A stretch of DNA of 64,000 bases from JAFIHK01 sp041441455 (lineage in GTDB: Bacteria > Bacteroidota > Bacteroidia > Bacteroidales > UBA932), in assembly GCA_041441455.1 (NCBI GenBank), contig JASDTB010000059.1, positions 1-64,000 of the forward strand, read 5' to 3'. The notes below the pieces were generated by a model that was not told where the DNA came from, did no database searches, and worked only from the letters and a program-made list of their open reading frames with translations. A program made the position numbers and the translations under genes. Positions 51,152 through 60,771 of this stretch are shown one piece after another (positions within the stretch are counted from its first letter, which is position 1; the number at the start of each line of letters is the position of its first letter).

Positions 51152-51880
51152 ATGAAAACAAAAGGTGGGAAAATAAAAAGAATTCTCAAATACATGTTTG
51201 TGTACCTTCCTGCGCTCTTCTTTCTATTTTCAATATTCTGGATAGTTGTCCTCAAGTGGGTGCCTGTTTATGTTACCCCGCTTATGGTTATACGAAGTGT
51301 GGAATATATTGGTGACGATAATTTTGACACAAGAAAGAGTTGGCGGTCGTTAGACAAGATCTCCAAAAATATGGTTATGGCGGTGATTGCATCTGAGGAT
51401 AATAAGTTTATGGAACACAATGGATTCGATTGGGAAGCCATTGATAAAGCAATTGATTATAATAAAAGAGGTCGTAAGATAAGAGGGGCAAGTACAATTA
51501 GCCAGCAGACTGCAAAGAATGTATTTCTTTTTCCTAGCAGAACTTGGCTCAGAAAGGGTTTAGAGGCATATTTTACTTTTGGCATAGAATTGGTTTGGGG
51601 TAAAGAGAGGATAATGGAGGTCTATTTGAATGTTGCCGAAATGGGCCGTGGTATATATGGAGCAGAGGCTGCTGCACGTGAACTTTTTGGAAAACCTGCA
51701 TCTTCGCTTTCGGAAAGAGAGGCTGCCTTAATTGCAGCTGCACTTCCAAATCCTATGAGAAGAAATGCTGGAAATCCATCTGGATATTTAAGTTATAGGG
51801 CATCTCGTATACAGAGTCTTATGTATAAGGTTGATATGCCAGAATTTGTCAAGAACAGAAAAGTAAAAAAGAAAAACTAG
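51152..51880 (+). CDS. mtgA: Monofunctional peptidoglycan glycosyltransferase
   Basis: MtgA polymerises lipid II into glycan strands at the outer face of the inner membrane. From the chosen ATG it is 242 aa: one membrane anchor (about residues 12-36) and a GT51 domain with the catalytic Glu82 in VIASEDNKFMEHNGFDW. GASTISQQTAKNVFL and WGKERIMEVYLNVAEMG are also present. No transpeptidase domain follows, so it is the monofunctional type. The TPR gene starts 4 bases downstream. Confidence 0.95.
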   Translation: MKTKGGKIKRILKYMFVYLPALFFLFSIFWIVVLKWVPVYVTPLMVIRSVEYIGDDNFDTRKSWRSLDKISKNMVMAVIASEDNKFMEHNGFDWEAIDKAIDYNKRGRKIRGASTISQQTAKNVFLFPSRTWLRKGLEAYFTFGIELVWGKERIMEVYLNVAEMGRGIYGAEAAARELFGKPASSLSEREAALIAAALPNPMRRNAGNPSGYLSYRASRIQSLMYKVDMPEFVKNRKVKKKN

Positions 51881-51884
51881 ATAT

Positions 51885-53879
51885 ATGAAGAGACTATTCC
51901 TGCTGATATTTTTGATGACAGAACTGAGTCTGTCTGCCACATTGTTCGCTCAGTACGACAAACAGCAGTTCTTTTTCAGAGGAAGGCAAATGCTAATCGA
52001 AGGTAAGTATGCTCAAGCAATAGAAAACTTTAATATTCTTACTCAACTCGATACTCTTTTATATGAGGCATACTTCCTTAAAGGGATAGCAAAATACAAT
52101 TTAGGTGATTTTTTTGGCGCACAGGCTGATTTTGACAGAACTCTAAGGGTAAACCCAATTTATACTCCAGCCTACCACTATAGAGCTATCACACTCAGTC
52201 GAATTGGTAAATACGATATGGCTCTTAAAGATTTAGAAGAGGCAGTGGACCTTCGACCAAGTTATACAGGTCTATATTTTAGCCGAGGAGTAACTTACTT
52301 TTTGTCGCAACAGTTCGATAAAGCAATTGTAGACTTTAATAAATTCATACGTCATGAACCAAAAGTACCTGATGCATATCTAAATAGAGGTGCCTCATAT
52401 CTATTTTTGGGAGATACCTTAAAGGCTCTGGACGACTATAATACAGCAATCAATTTAAATCGTTTTGAGTCTGAGGGTTATATAAGGAGAGCCAGGATTT
52501 TTATTCTGAAAAATGACAATGAAAAAGCCCTGAATGACTTAGATAAAGCAATCTCGCTAGATACTACAAATACTTTTGCCTTTTTTAATCGAGCTCTTAT
52601 AAGATACAATAACAAAAATATACTTGGCGCATTAAGTGACCTCGAAAGAGTCTTGAAAGAGGAGCCAGGTAATGCGTTAACTCTCTATAATAGAGCTTTG
52701 ATAAGATCTCAAATCGGAGACTATAACAATGCTTTGGAAGATTACGACAGAGTACTTTCAATCAACCCTAATAATGTGCTGGCATATTATAACAGGGCTG
52801 CACTGTTTATGCAACTGGGCCGATACAGAGATGCAATGGACGACTACTCTCAAGCTATCAATTTATATCCTGACTTTGCAAATGCCTATCTCAATCGATC
52901 TTATGTAAAGAGTCAGATGGGGCAGTTTAACTCAGCGAAGACAGATTATCAAATTGCACAAAAGAAAATTGCTGAATATAAGAGCAAGATGGCAGATTCA
53001 ACAAAAGCCCTGCAGTTTGCCGACACAACAAAGAAATATGATAGGCTTCTTGCACTCGATGCCGATTTTGCTAAAAAGGATTTCAATAACGATTTGCTTC
53101 AGCATAAAGATGTTGATATTCGTTTAAAACCTCTATTTAAGTTTCGTTTAGACGAAAAACGAAAAGAGAAACTTGCGATTGATCATCAATATGAGGACAA
53201 GAGTACAATTGAGTTTACAAATGCAGTGAAAGTACCTGTTGTTCTTACTACACAACCAGGATCGCTGCTTGCAAATTCTTCGCAATTGAAAGAAGAGGTT
53301 GAGGCTCGGCTTAAGAATGAAAAGAACAGCTTGGACTATTTTGCAAAAGCACTGCTTGAGTCTGGCAATAAACAGTTCAATTCCGCATTAGATAGCTATA
53401 ATAAAGCAATTGAGGCAGAGCCAAGCCAAACATTCTACTACTTGAATAGAGGCGCATTGCAATCGGAGATGATTGATTTTATCTCTTCGATAGAGAGCAA
53501 TGTTCAGGTGTTAACGCTTGACAACGCAGGTGCTACACGCGCTAAAGTTCAAGAACAAGCAACCAGAACCTACGACTACTCTCCTGCAATTCACGATATG
53601 TTAAAAGCAGCTGGTCTTGCACCTAAGTTTCCATTCATTTACTACAACCTAGGAAATTTATATTGTCTCTCGAATGATCTACCCGAAGCTATTAAGCAAT
53701 ACTCAAAAGCATTAGAGCTCTTCCCTAGTTTGGCTGAGGCTTATTATAATAGAGGATTAGTTCTTATCTATTTGAAAGATAAGGACAAAGGCTGTCTAGA
53801 CTTAAGCAAGGCAGGCGAACTCGGTGTTACAGAGGCCTATGGTGTTATAAAGAAATACTGCGTAGAAAATAAAGAGTAA
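51885..53879 (+). CDS. Secreted tetratricopeptide-repeat protein
   Basis: The 664-aa protein has a signal peptide (ending in LSATLFAQ, about residue 23), then a long array of TPR units of 34 residues (about residues 26-360), for example YNRALIRSQIGDYNNALEDYDRVLSINPNN. A less regular middle region (about 365-475) and further TPRs (about 480-660) follow. TPR arrays form superhelical protein-binding scaffolds. Periplasmic or outer-membrane-associated location is likely. It is probably co-transcribed with mtgA, so a scaffold role in envelope assembly is possible but inferred. Confidence 0.9.
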   Translation: MKRLFLLIFLMTELSLSATLFAQYDKQQFFFRGRQMLIEGKYAQAIENFNILTQLDTLLYEAYFLKGIAKYNLGDFFGAQADFDRTLRVNPIYTPAYHYRAITLSRIGKYDMALKDLEEAVDLRPSYTGLYFSRGVTYFLSQQFDKAIVDFNKFIRHEPKVPDAYLNRGASYLFLGDTLKALDDYNTAINLNRFESEGYIRRARIFILKNDNEKALNDLDKAISLDTTNTFAFFNRALIRYNNKNILGALSDLERVLKEEPGNALTLYNRALIRSQIGDYNNALEDYDRVLSINPNNVLAYYNRAALFMQLGRYRDAMDDYSQAINLYPDFANAYLNRSYVKSQMGQFNSAKTDYQIAQKKIAEYKSKMADSTKALQFADTTKKYDRLLALDADFAKKDFNNDLLQHKDVDIRLKPLFKFRLDEKRKEKLAIDHQYEDKSTIEFTNAVKVPVVLTTQPGSLLANSSQLKEEVEARLKNEKNSLDYFAKALLESGNKQFNSALDSYNKAIEAEPSQTFYYLNRGALQSEMIDFISSIESNVQVLTLDNAGATRAKVQEQATRTYDYSPAIHDMLKAAGLAPKFPFIYYNLGNLYCLSNDLPEAIKQYSKALELFPSLAEAYYNRGLVLIYLKDKDKGCLDLSKAGELGVTEAYGVIKKYCVENKE

Positions 53880-53880
53880 T

Positions 53881-54279
53881 CTATTTACGTAGTCTGCTAA
53901 CAGAGCGCACCATTGCCTCGTCACGAGCAATAAATTTGATTGCAAGGAAAACTAAGAAAGCTGCAACCGCAGGAAAGAGCGCTGTCACTGAAAATGCTGT
54001 TCCTTTTGGCGCAATTACAAAATAGTATACAATCCATCCTTGATAACAAACAAGTAGTACTAAATTTACTACCGATAATCTTATTTGAATCATTCTCTTA
54101 CGATATAAAAAGATTGAAAAGAATGAGAGCGCTGTGGTGATTATAGATAAGATTAAAAATGGTCGAATGTCTGTGTACTTTACGATTTCCGAAGTGCTGT
54201 ATGCCATTTTTGAGAAAAACAGCAATGACAATAAAAGGGTGGCTGATAATAGAAACAATGTCTGAATTCTTTGTAGCAT
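53881..54279 (-). CDS. DUF4293 membrane protein
   Basis: The 132-aa protein begins MLQRIQTLFLLSATLLLSLLF, the family's characteristic start, and has four hydrophobic segments (about residues 5-22, 43-61, 70-88 and 95-117) with a basic C terminus. Function is unknown. DUF4293 is restricted to Bacteroidota as far as I know. The gene is convergent with the TPR gene, with one base between stop codons, and divergent from the phosphorylase gene. Confidence 0.88.
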   Translation of the reverse strand: MLQRIQTLFLLSATLLLSLLFFSKMAYSTSEIVKYTDIRPFLILSIITTALSFFSIFLYRKRMIQIRLSVVNLVLLVCYQGWIVYYFVIAPKGTAFSVTALFPAVAAFLVFLAIKFIARDEAMVRSVSRLRK

Positions 54280-54296
54280 AAGGGTATATTTTTTTA

Positions 54297-54304
54297 CAAA
54301 AGTA
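54297..54304 (-). promoter_or_regulatory. -7 promoter element (TACTTTTG) for the DUF4293 gene
   Basis: The minus-strand TACTTTTG fits TAnnTTTG and lies 17 bases before the start codon. Confidence 0.55.
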
Positions 54305-54317
54305 TAAAAATAAAGCT

Positions 54318-54325
54318 TATTTTTG
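54318..54325 (+). promoter_or_regulatory. -7 promoter element (TATTTTTG) for the nucleoside phosphorylase
   Basis: TATTTTTG fits TAnnTTTG and lies 19 bases before the ATG. It is back to back with the DUF4293 promoter. Confidence 0.5.
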
Positions 54326-54344
54326 CTATTTAAATTTAACCAAC

Positions 54345-55217
54345 ATGAAACCTATAGCACCTTCTGAACTTATAATAAATAGCGACGGATCGGTATTTCA
54401 CCTACACATAAAACCAGAAGAACTGGCAGACGATGTAATCCTTGTGGGCGATCCTGGAAGAGTTGAGTTAGTAGCATCTTTCTTTGATTCTACAGAATTT
54501 CGTAGAGAATCAAGAGAGTTTGTCACGATCACTGGTCGATACAACAATAAAAGAATCACTGTATTATCTACCGGAATCGGCACAGATAACATCGATATAG
54601 TAGTAAATGAACTAGACGCACTTGCAAATATAGACTTTGCAACAAGATTGATTAAAGAGGAGAAAAAATCACTAAGACTTCTTCGTTTGGGAACATCTGG
54701 AGCTATTCAACCCGACATTCCATTAGGATCTTTCGTCTTCTCCAATATCTCAATTGGCTTCGATGGTCTTTTGAACTGGTACCAAAGAAGAGACGAAGTC
54801 TCTTTACTAGATTATGAGAAATCTTTTGTTGAGAGTACAGGTTGGTTAAATGAACTACCTGCTCCATATTTTGTAAGAGCTCATCAATCTTTAGTAGATC
54901 TATTTTCTGATTCAACTATTAAAGGAATGACAATGTCTGCTTCGGGCTTTTATGGTCCGCAAGGAAGAGTTCTACGCCTTCCTCTTGCAATGCCTGATAT
55001 GGTTTCTCAATTCGAAAAATTCTCATTCAATGGCGACCGCATTACAAACTTCGAAATGGAGAGCTCTGCTCTCGCAGGTTTGTCTATTCTTTTAGGCCAT
55101 AAAGGAGCTACAATTTGTTGTATTATCGCAAACAGACACTTACACGAAAGTCAACCTGACTATAAGCCTTATATTAAAAAGCTTATCGAGATGGCTCTGA
55201 ATAAGCTTACAAAATAG
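54345..55217 (+). CDS. Nucleoside phosphorylase (uridine phosphorylase-like)
   Basis: Enzymes of the PNP/UDP family split nucleosides with phosphate in salvage. The 290-aa protein shows phosphate-binding VGDPGRVELVASFFD, STGIGTDNIDIVVNELDAL, LRLGTSGAIQPDIPLGS and the late nucleoside-binding FEMESSALAGL. These fit uridine phosphorylase-type members, but the base preference cannot be proven by eye. It is followed after 3 bases by the SirB1-like gene. Confidence 0.9.
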   Translation: MKPIAPSELIINSDGSVFHLHIKPEELADDVILVGDPGRVELVASFFDSTEFRRESREFVTITGRYNNKRITVLSTGIGTDNIDIVVNELDALANIDFATRLIKEEKKSLRLLRLGTSGAIQPDIPLGSFVFSNISIGFDGLLNWYQRRDEVSLLDYEKSFVESTGWLNELPAPYFVRAHQSLVDLFSDSTIKGMTMSASGFYGPQGRVLRLPLAMPDMVSQFEKFSFNGDRITNFEMESSALAGLSILLGHKGATICCIIANRHLHESQPDYKPYIKKLIEMALNKLTK

Positions 55218-55220
55218 AGA

Positions 55221-56075
55221 ATGAAGACCGATGTTGAACTGAGCTCACTGATAGCATTGTATGACGATCCAGATCCGGTTGTCAGAGGTGCCGTCATAGG
55301 CAGAATGTTGCAAAGAGGAGATGAGATTCTCGAACCTTTGATGAACTTGTTGTACCAAAGTGAGAACAGCCAAAAAAGAGAGTTCTACACCGAAATCGTC
55401 AATTTCCTCAAACAGGAGATTGCAATGGATGATTTCTCAAAATATTTGACATCACCCGATCCAATTTTAACCGAAGGTCTTTTTCTTGCCAGCAGAGTTA
55501 TCAATTACGAAATAGATAGAGTAGGATTTGAAGCTACAGTAGACGAGATATCGGAGGAGTTGAGGTTTGAGTTGTCTGACGATAAAACAGCTATTGAAAA
55601 TATCGAAATCTTCAACTACATCTTCTTTCGCAGGCTTGGATTTAAACACTCCGATCCTATGATTGAAGACGAAAAGTACGCTTTGATAAACTCTGTTCTT
55701 GTATTGAAAGAGGGGAATCCAATTGCAATATCTCTTTTATACTTTATGCTCTGTCGTAAAACAGGTCTCCCTGTATATCCATTATGCTTTCCTGGAGGCT
55801 TCGTTCCTGTATATGTGGATAACTACGGAAAGATAATCTTTTATCTGAATATCTTTAAATCGGGGGCTATCTTCTTAGAAGATAATCTTAAAGCATTTTT
55901 TGGCGAAATAGGGATGATTTATGATCGTTCGAAACTGAATGTTCGCCAAGACAAAGCGTTGATATCAATTTATTGTGAATTACTGTGTTATATGTATAAG
56001 ACTCAATCTAATGACGAAAAACTGAAGCTTTCGGAAAGAATGTTAGAAGTAATTGGAGAGGAGAGGTACTTATGA
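55221..56075 (+). CDS. SirB1/transglutaminase-like family protein
   Basis: The 284-aa cytoplasmic protein has an N-terminal helical part with HEAT-like character (about residues 5-75) and a Transglut_core2/SirB1-like domain with NSVLVLKEGNPIAISLLYFMLCRKTGLPVYPL. FPGGFVPVYV stands where many relatives have PGHF. The transglutaminase catalytic residues are not clearly present. Function is unknown. It probably shares a transcript with the phosphorylase. Confidence 0.8.
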   Translation: MKTDVELSSLIALYDDPDPVVRGAVIGRMLQRGDEILEPLMNLLYQSENSQKREFYTEIVNFLKQEIAMDDFSKYLTSPDPILTEGLFLASRVINYEIDRVGFEATVDEISEELRFELSDDKTAIENIEIFNYIFFRRLGFKHSDPMIEDEKYALINSVLVLKEGNPIAISLLYFMLCRKTGLPVYPLCFPGGFVPVYVDNYGKIIFYLNIFKSGAIFLEDNLKAFFGEIGMIYDRSKLNVRQDKALISIYCELLCYMYKTQSNDEKLKLSERMLEVIGEERYL

Positions 56076-56078
56076 AAA

Positions 56079-56110
56079 ACACCCCTGAAGAGAAACTCTG
56101 GCAGGGGTGT
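56079..56110 (-). terminator. Hairpin oriented as a minus-strand terminator
   Basis: ACACCCCTG (56079-56087) pairs perfectly with CAGGGGTGT (56102-56110). The T-run is present only when the hairpin is read on the minus strand. On the plus strand no T-run follows. No minus-strand gene is seen directly upstream of it. Confidence 0.5.
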
Positions 56111-56171
56111 GAAGTTAAGTCTTAGGTTAAGTAATAACTAACATTAAACAAATATAATAAAAAAATTTTGA

Positions 56172-57413
56172 TTGAATACAAATTTTTATATTTCTAAATC
56201 ACTTTGGTGTAAAAAAAATTCTGTCAACCGCCTGACAAGAATCAGCGGGAAGATAGCAGGTATATCTATTTCAGTCAGTATCATGGTAATGATACTTGCT
56301 ATTTTTATATCTGATGGGTTTAAGATGGAGATTAAAGAGAAGGCTGCTGGTTTTTCTGGAGAGCTGATAATCAATACTCCAGGCTTCGAGATGAACTCAA
56401 ATCAATACCCAGTTGAGAAAGATCCAAAGTATTTAGAGAGTATTAAAGATCATCAAAATGTTAAACATGTACAACCATTTGCTTATAGATCGGGGTTATT
56501 AAAAAATGGTGAGATAATTCAAGGAGTCGTATTGAAAGGTATAGACTCTTCTTATGATTGGAGTTTCTTCAACTCAGTGCTATCTGAGGGACGAGTTATT
56601 GAATTTAAGGATTCTCTCTCTTCGAAGGAGATTTTGATGTCTACCCGATTGGCTACAATGCTAGGATACAAACCTGGCGACAAAGTAGAGATGTATTTTG
56701 TTGATAAGACAATTCGTGTAAAGCTATACAAGCTTGTTGGTCTTTTCGATGCGCAATTAGAAGATGTAGATAAAAGTCTGGTTATTTGCGATCTAAAAGA
56801 GGTACAGAGACTGAATTATTGGGACGAAAACCAGGTTTCGGGGATAGAAATTTTTCTAAATGATTATAAAAAGATTGATGAAACTGCTGTTCAAATAGAG
56901 GATTTGATTTTTAAAGCAGACAATAATGAGTCAACAGTCATTGTATCTAAGATTACCGATCTGTTTCCACATCTTTTTGATTGGTTAAGATTATTAGACT
57001 TTAATGTCTTAGTTGTGCTTGTGCTGATGTTAGCAGTTGCCGGCTTTAATATGGTTTCTGGCTTGTTAATCATGTTATTTGAAAAGATCTCTACAATAGG
57101 TCTATTCAAATCACTTGGAATGAGAAATTCAGATATTCATAAAATTTTTCTGTATAGAGCTGCATCGATTGTCGTTAAAGGGATTCTCTCTGGAACAGCT
57201 ATAGCGTTTATTCTCGCCTTTGTTCAATGGAAGTTTAGGTTGATCACCCTCGACCCAGCAAACTACTTTGTAAAGTTTGTACCTATCGATTTTAACTTTT
57301 ACAAAGTAGCCATTTTGGATCTATCATCATTTATAGTAATTATGCTAATATTGTTGATTCCTTCTGTTTTTATCTCGAATGTCAGCCCAGAAAAAACACT
57401 TAGAGTGAAATAG
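56172..57413 (+). CDS. ABC transporter permease, LolC/LolE-like (FtsX/MacB type)
   Basis: The 413-aa protein starts with TTG, directly after an in-frame stop codon. It has an N-terminal hydrophobic segment (about residues 28-50), a periplasmic MacB-PCD-like domain (about 55-265) and three C-terminal membrane segments (about 278-304, 335-358 and 378-405), with GLFKSLGMRNSDIHKIFLY between the first two. This is the LolC/E layout, used to extract lipoproteins from the inner membrane. No ATPase gene (LolD type) is adjacent, so the partner is elsewhere. The 3' end overlaps the convergent barrel gene by 14 bases. Confidence 0.9.
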   Translation: MNTNFYISKSLWCKKNSVNRLTRISGKIAGISISVSIMVMILAIFISDGFKMEIKEKAAGFSGELIINTPGFEMNSNQYPVEKDPKYLESIKDHQNVKHVQPFAYRSGLLKNGEIIQGVVLKGIDSSYDWSFFNSVLSEGRVIEFKDSLSSKEILMSTRLATMLGYKPGDKVEMYFVDKTIRVKLYKLVGLFDAQLEDVDKSLVICDLKEVQRLNYWDENQVSGIEIFLNDYKKIDETAVQIEDLIFKADNNESTVIVSKITDLFPHLFDWLRLLDFNVLVVLVLMLAVAGFNMVSGLLIMLFEKISTIGLFKSLGMRNSDIHKIFLYRAASIVVKGILSGTAIAFILAFVQWKFRLITLDPANYFVKFVPIDFNFYKVAILDLSSFIVIMLILLIPSVFISNVSPEKTLRVK

Positions 57414-60168
57414 GTAATTTTTCCATTTGCTCGTTTCTCTGTAGTATGTTGTCGGCCTTCTCTCTGAATGCTCCACTTTTACCTCCAATCATAAACTTGT
57501 AGGTTAGTGAGAACAATATATGACGGCCAACAATTGAGCTTCTGCGCTCCTCAATATAAAAATCAGACACTTTCCTATAGATGCTCTTGTTTTGATTCAA
57601 TATGTCGTTAGCATTTATAGTGAATAAGAGCTTGTTGCGGATAATATTTCTAGAAATTTTAGCATTCCATAGAGCAATATTTGTATTTCCTCCAACATAA
57701 CCTGTAAAAAAGTTATAGGAGATATCGGAATTAAAATCTACATCTAGAGGAAGTACTGTCCTAAAATAGAGATCGGCAGAGTTTTTCCAAGTTGTATTGA
57801 AGATGCCTCTATTAAAGGAGCTCTCTCTACAATCATTATTGAAAGATACACCTGCTTGAACAGATGTGTTTACACTTCTATATCCTAAACCAAAGGAGAA
57901 GTAGTTGTTAGCTATTTTGGTCTCTCCTTTTTGATTATTCACATAAGTTTTCATAGTGCTAAGCTCCGATGTAATACTTCCTTTAATTGTCATTAATTCA
58001 TTGAATATAGGGTAGTCGAAAACCATATTTGCTTTTGCTGAATAATCTCCGGATTCATTCATAGGCATAATATATTGAACCCCTTTATCATCAAACCAAG
58101 ACTTTGAGATAATATTATTGGATATCATATTTAAACTTCCAGAAATAATTATACCAGATGCATATCCATTATTATTAATTATATTTAATTTTACTGATAA
58201 ATCATTGATATAGCTTGGTTTTAAATCTGGATTTCCTAGAGCTAACACCAGTGGATTGCGATTATCTGGCATCGGAATTAAACTGTTGAGATCTGGTGAT
58301 ACATTATATCCTTTATAGGTGACAAATAGTAAGGTTGATTCTAAAATTTTTGTTCTAAGGAAAAAATTTGGATTGATACTAAAAAACGATCTATTTATAT
58401 TACTGTTTTTAAGCGAAGCACCAATATACTCTCCAGAAATGTTAAATCCACCTTTAAGGATTAGGCCTGATTTAGACTGATTTTTTTCTATAAAAAGACC
58501 AATATTTGACTCATAGTTTGTGCTGTTTAAGTCGGCACTCATCTCTTGATCTATTATAGAATAATTTCCATTAATATCCTTGTCGTATGTTTTCTTTTGT
58601 AATTTGCCAAAATTAAGATTGTTTTTGAATTCAGTTACCAGTTTATATTTCTTAAAAATCGGTTCATTATAAGAGAAATCGGCAGAGAATGAATAGTTAT
58701 TCAAGTTAGAAGTATTTTTTTGGTCCGTAATGTAAGAGTTGTTCTCTTTGTGGATAGTCTTCTTGGAGTAATTAAATCCGTCTGATTCTCGGTCGTTAAC
58801 CCTTAGAGAGGTTTTAATACTAAAACTCCGATTGGTTTTCTTTAATTTTCGGATATAATCATAACTTAAGTCAACGCTCTCTGTCAAATTTTTATCGCTA
58901 CTCCTTTGCTCTCCATCTATAATTGGAATACCTGTTTTACCTCCAATAGTTCGATATTGATTATCATTATCACTCATTAGGTTGGAATATGAGGCAGCTG
59001 CCTTAAATATTGACATAGATTTTGCAGATGTCTTAGTGACTTTTGCATCAACATTATGGCTATTTCGAACTTGATTGTTCTTTGTGTTTTGATCAATTAT
59101 AAATGAGGTATCTTTCAGAGTGTTTAGCTTGTTAATATTCGTTTCGTTAGTAATATTATTCCCTGAGAATTTATAAGAGATATCACTTAAAATATTTCCT
59201 TTTTTGTTTCTTAAATTTAGATTGGAACCTAAACTGTAATTTGAGTTTTTTTGAGGAAATGTGGTTGAAAAGGATCTTGATTCATCGTTAACATTTGACC
59301 CGTTTCCGATAATTGCGATTTGTTTAAACTTGTCGAAATTGGCTACAAATACTTTTGATTTGAATCGATCTTCACTCCCTGCACCAGCAGTTACATTTCC
59401 AACCCATCCCTTCATCATATCGTCCCTAATTTTAACATCAACAGTTTGTTTTGGATTGTCATCATGACTTCCTAGAAACGCACTTTTTTCAGATTTTTTT
59501 TCGAACAACTTAATCTGTTGCATTATTTTAGCCGGTAGGTTCTTACTTACAAATACAGGATCATTTACAAAGAAAACTCTTCCATTTACAGTAATCTGAT
59601 CGATTGGCTTTCCATTAACTGTTATTTTTCCATCTCTATTGACGCTCCACCCAGGTAATTTTTTGAAAAAATCCTCTAGCATATCGTTATCCGAAACCTT
59701 AAATGAGGCCACATTATAGATAAGGGTATCCCCAACTCTTTTAATTGGAGTTGTCTTATCGGTTAATATTGCAGCATTTAGCTCTCGTGGATTTTCTCTC
59801 ATTACTACCTTGTTGGGGAATGTCGAATAGAGACTAACATTACCTCCATCAACCTTTGCCGCAACTTCTAGATTTGAGATTTTTTTTGAATAATACCCAA
59901 GATATTCAAGAATTATACTATACTTGCCCGAAGGGATATTAATAAATTTTACTAGTCCCGAACTATCTGAGATGGAATATGTGTATACCGTTTTCTCATC
60001 CTTTACTTTAAAAAGCGAAGCGGTTACAAACTCTAACCCTTTGCCTGATAGTGAATCTTTTACTTTAAAAGAGATATCGATTGACTTTTGGGTGTAAATT
60101 CTATTTTGCCCAACAGCGGAGCAAAAAAATAATAACGCTAAAATTGAAAGCAGACTCTTTTGTCTCAT
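57400..60168 (-). CDS. Outer-membrane beta-barrel protein, TonB-receptor-like (PF14905 type)
   Basis: The 922-aa protein has a signal peptide (MRQKSLLSILALLFFCSAVGQ) and a carboxypeptidase-regulatory-like domain (about residues 30-105, with SGKGLEFVTASLF and SGKYSIILEYLGY). A plug-like region follows (about 135-225, with NGKPIDQITVNGRVFFVNDP), then a long barrel. It resembles the gene at 11982 in architecture but the two are clearly diverged. It is the last gene of a minus-strand group and starts 3 bases after the 175-aa secreted protein, suggesting the two work together. The substrate is unknown. Confidence 0.85.
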   Translation of the reverse strand: MRQKSLLSILALLFFCSAVGQNRIYTQKSIDISFKVKDSLSGKGLEFVTASLFKVKDEKTVYTYSISDSSGLVKFINIPSGKYSIILEYLGYYSKKISNLEVAAKVDGGNVSLYSTFPNKVVMRENPRELNAAILTDKTTPIKRVGDTLIYNVASFKVSDNDMLEDFFKKLPGWSVNRDGKITVNGKPIDQITVNGRVFFVNDPVFVSKNLPAKIMQQIKLFEKKSEKSAFLGSHDDNPKQTVDVKIRDDMMKGWVGNVTAGAGSEDRFKSKVFVANFDKFKQIAIIGNGSNVNDESRSFSTTFPQKNSNYSLGSNLNLRNKKGNILSDISYKFSGNNITNETNINKLNTLKDTSFIIDQNTKNNQVRNSHNVDAKVTKTSAKSMSIFKAAASYSNLMSDNDNQYRTIGGKTGIPIIDGEQRSSDKNLTESVDLSYDYIRKLKKTNRSFSIKTSLRVNDRESDGFNYSKKTIHKENNSYITDQKNTSNLNNYSFSADFSYNEPIFKKYKLVTEFKNNLNFGKLQKKTYDKDINGNYSIIDQEMSADLNSTNYESNIGLFIEKNQSKSGLILKGGFNISGEYIGASLKNSNINRSFFSINPNFFLRTKILESTLLFVTYKGYNVSPDLNSLIPMPDNRNPLVLALGNPDLKPSYINDLSVKLNIINNNGYASGIIISGSLNMISNNIISKSWFDDKGVQYIMPMNESGDYSAKANMVFDYPIFNELMTIKGSITSELSTMKTYVNNQKGETKIANNYFSFGLGYRSVNTSVQAGVSFNNDCRESSFNRGIFNTTWKNSADLYFRTVLPLDVDFNSDISYNFFTGYVGGNTNIALWNAKISRNIIRNKLLFTINANDILNQNKSIYRKVSDFYIEERRSSIVGRHILFSLTYKFMIGGKSGAFREKADNILQRNEQMEKLPISL

Positions 60169-60171
60169 ACA

Positions 60172-60699
60172 CTATTTTTTTGAGGAAGATTTTTGTTTAA
60201 GTTTACTTTTATCATAATAGACAGCTGTTGAGAAGTGTTCAATAAGTAAACTTTCTAATTTTGGGTCATCTAAAATCTCTCTGCGTTGAAATCGATAATA
60301 GCGATCGTTTCTCATACCTTCTTTAATTAGTGATGGTTCATAGCTTTTTTTACGAACTATTTTCTTCTCTTTTTCTATACGCTCGAATATTTCTTGTTCA
60401 GAGACACCTATAGCACTAAATGATGTAAGAAGCAGGGAGTCTTCTTCGGTAAAAGGGTAAACATACATCTCTCCATTTGGGAGTTTGCTCTTCTCCTTTC
60501 TTTCGTTAAGGTTAATTTCTTTGTATGTCTCTTCGATTAAACTTCGTTCGAGTTTAATGCGAATATCATCTTTGAGCCGATATTTTTTAGCGAATGCGGC
60601 AAGCTTTGTTTTAATTTCAGTGGAGTCCTTTCCCCAACTTTTTGCAGATGCAAAAAGGGGAACGAGTATTGTAAATAGAAGAATTACAATATTTTTCAT
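60172..60699 (-). CDS. Hypothetical secreted protein, 175 aa
   Basis: A signal peptide (MKNIVILLFTILVPLFASAK) precedes a highly charged, mostly helical mature protein rich in Lys, Glu and Arg, ending in a Lys/Ser tail. I do not recognise the family. It lies 3 bases upstream of the large outer-membrane barrel gene, so translational coupling and a functional link are likely. The charge pattern would fit a periplasmic partner of the barrel, but this is inference. Confidence 0.75.
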   Translation of the reverse strand: MKNIVILLFTILVPLFASAKSWGKDSTEIKTKLAAFAKKYRLKDDIRIKLERSLIEETYKEINLNERKEKSKLPNGEMYVYPFTEEDSLLLTSFSAIGVSEQEIFERIEKEKKIVRKKSYEPSLIKEGMRNDRYYRFQRREILDDPKLESLLIEHFSTAVYYDKSKLKQKSSSKK

Positions 60700-60771
60700 A
60701 GCTCGATAGTTGTAAGTTGTTGTAATTCAACTTCAAAAATCGTGCCTATCTTATTTTCAGGATATTAGCCT

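Noticed and set aside
56079..56110. Plus-strand terminator for the SirB1-like gene
   Set aside because: No T-run follows the stem on the plus strand; the T-run is on the other side.
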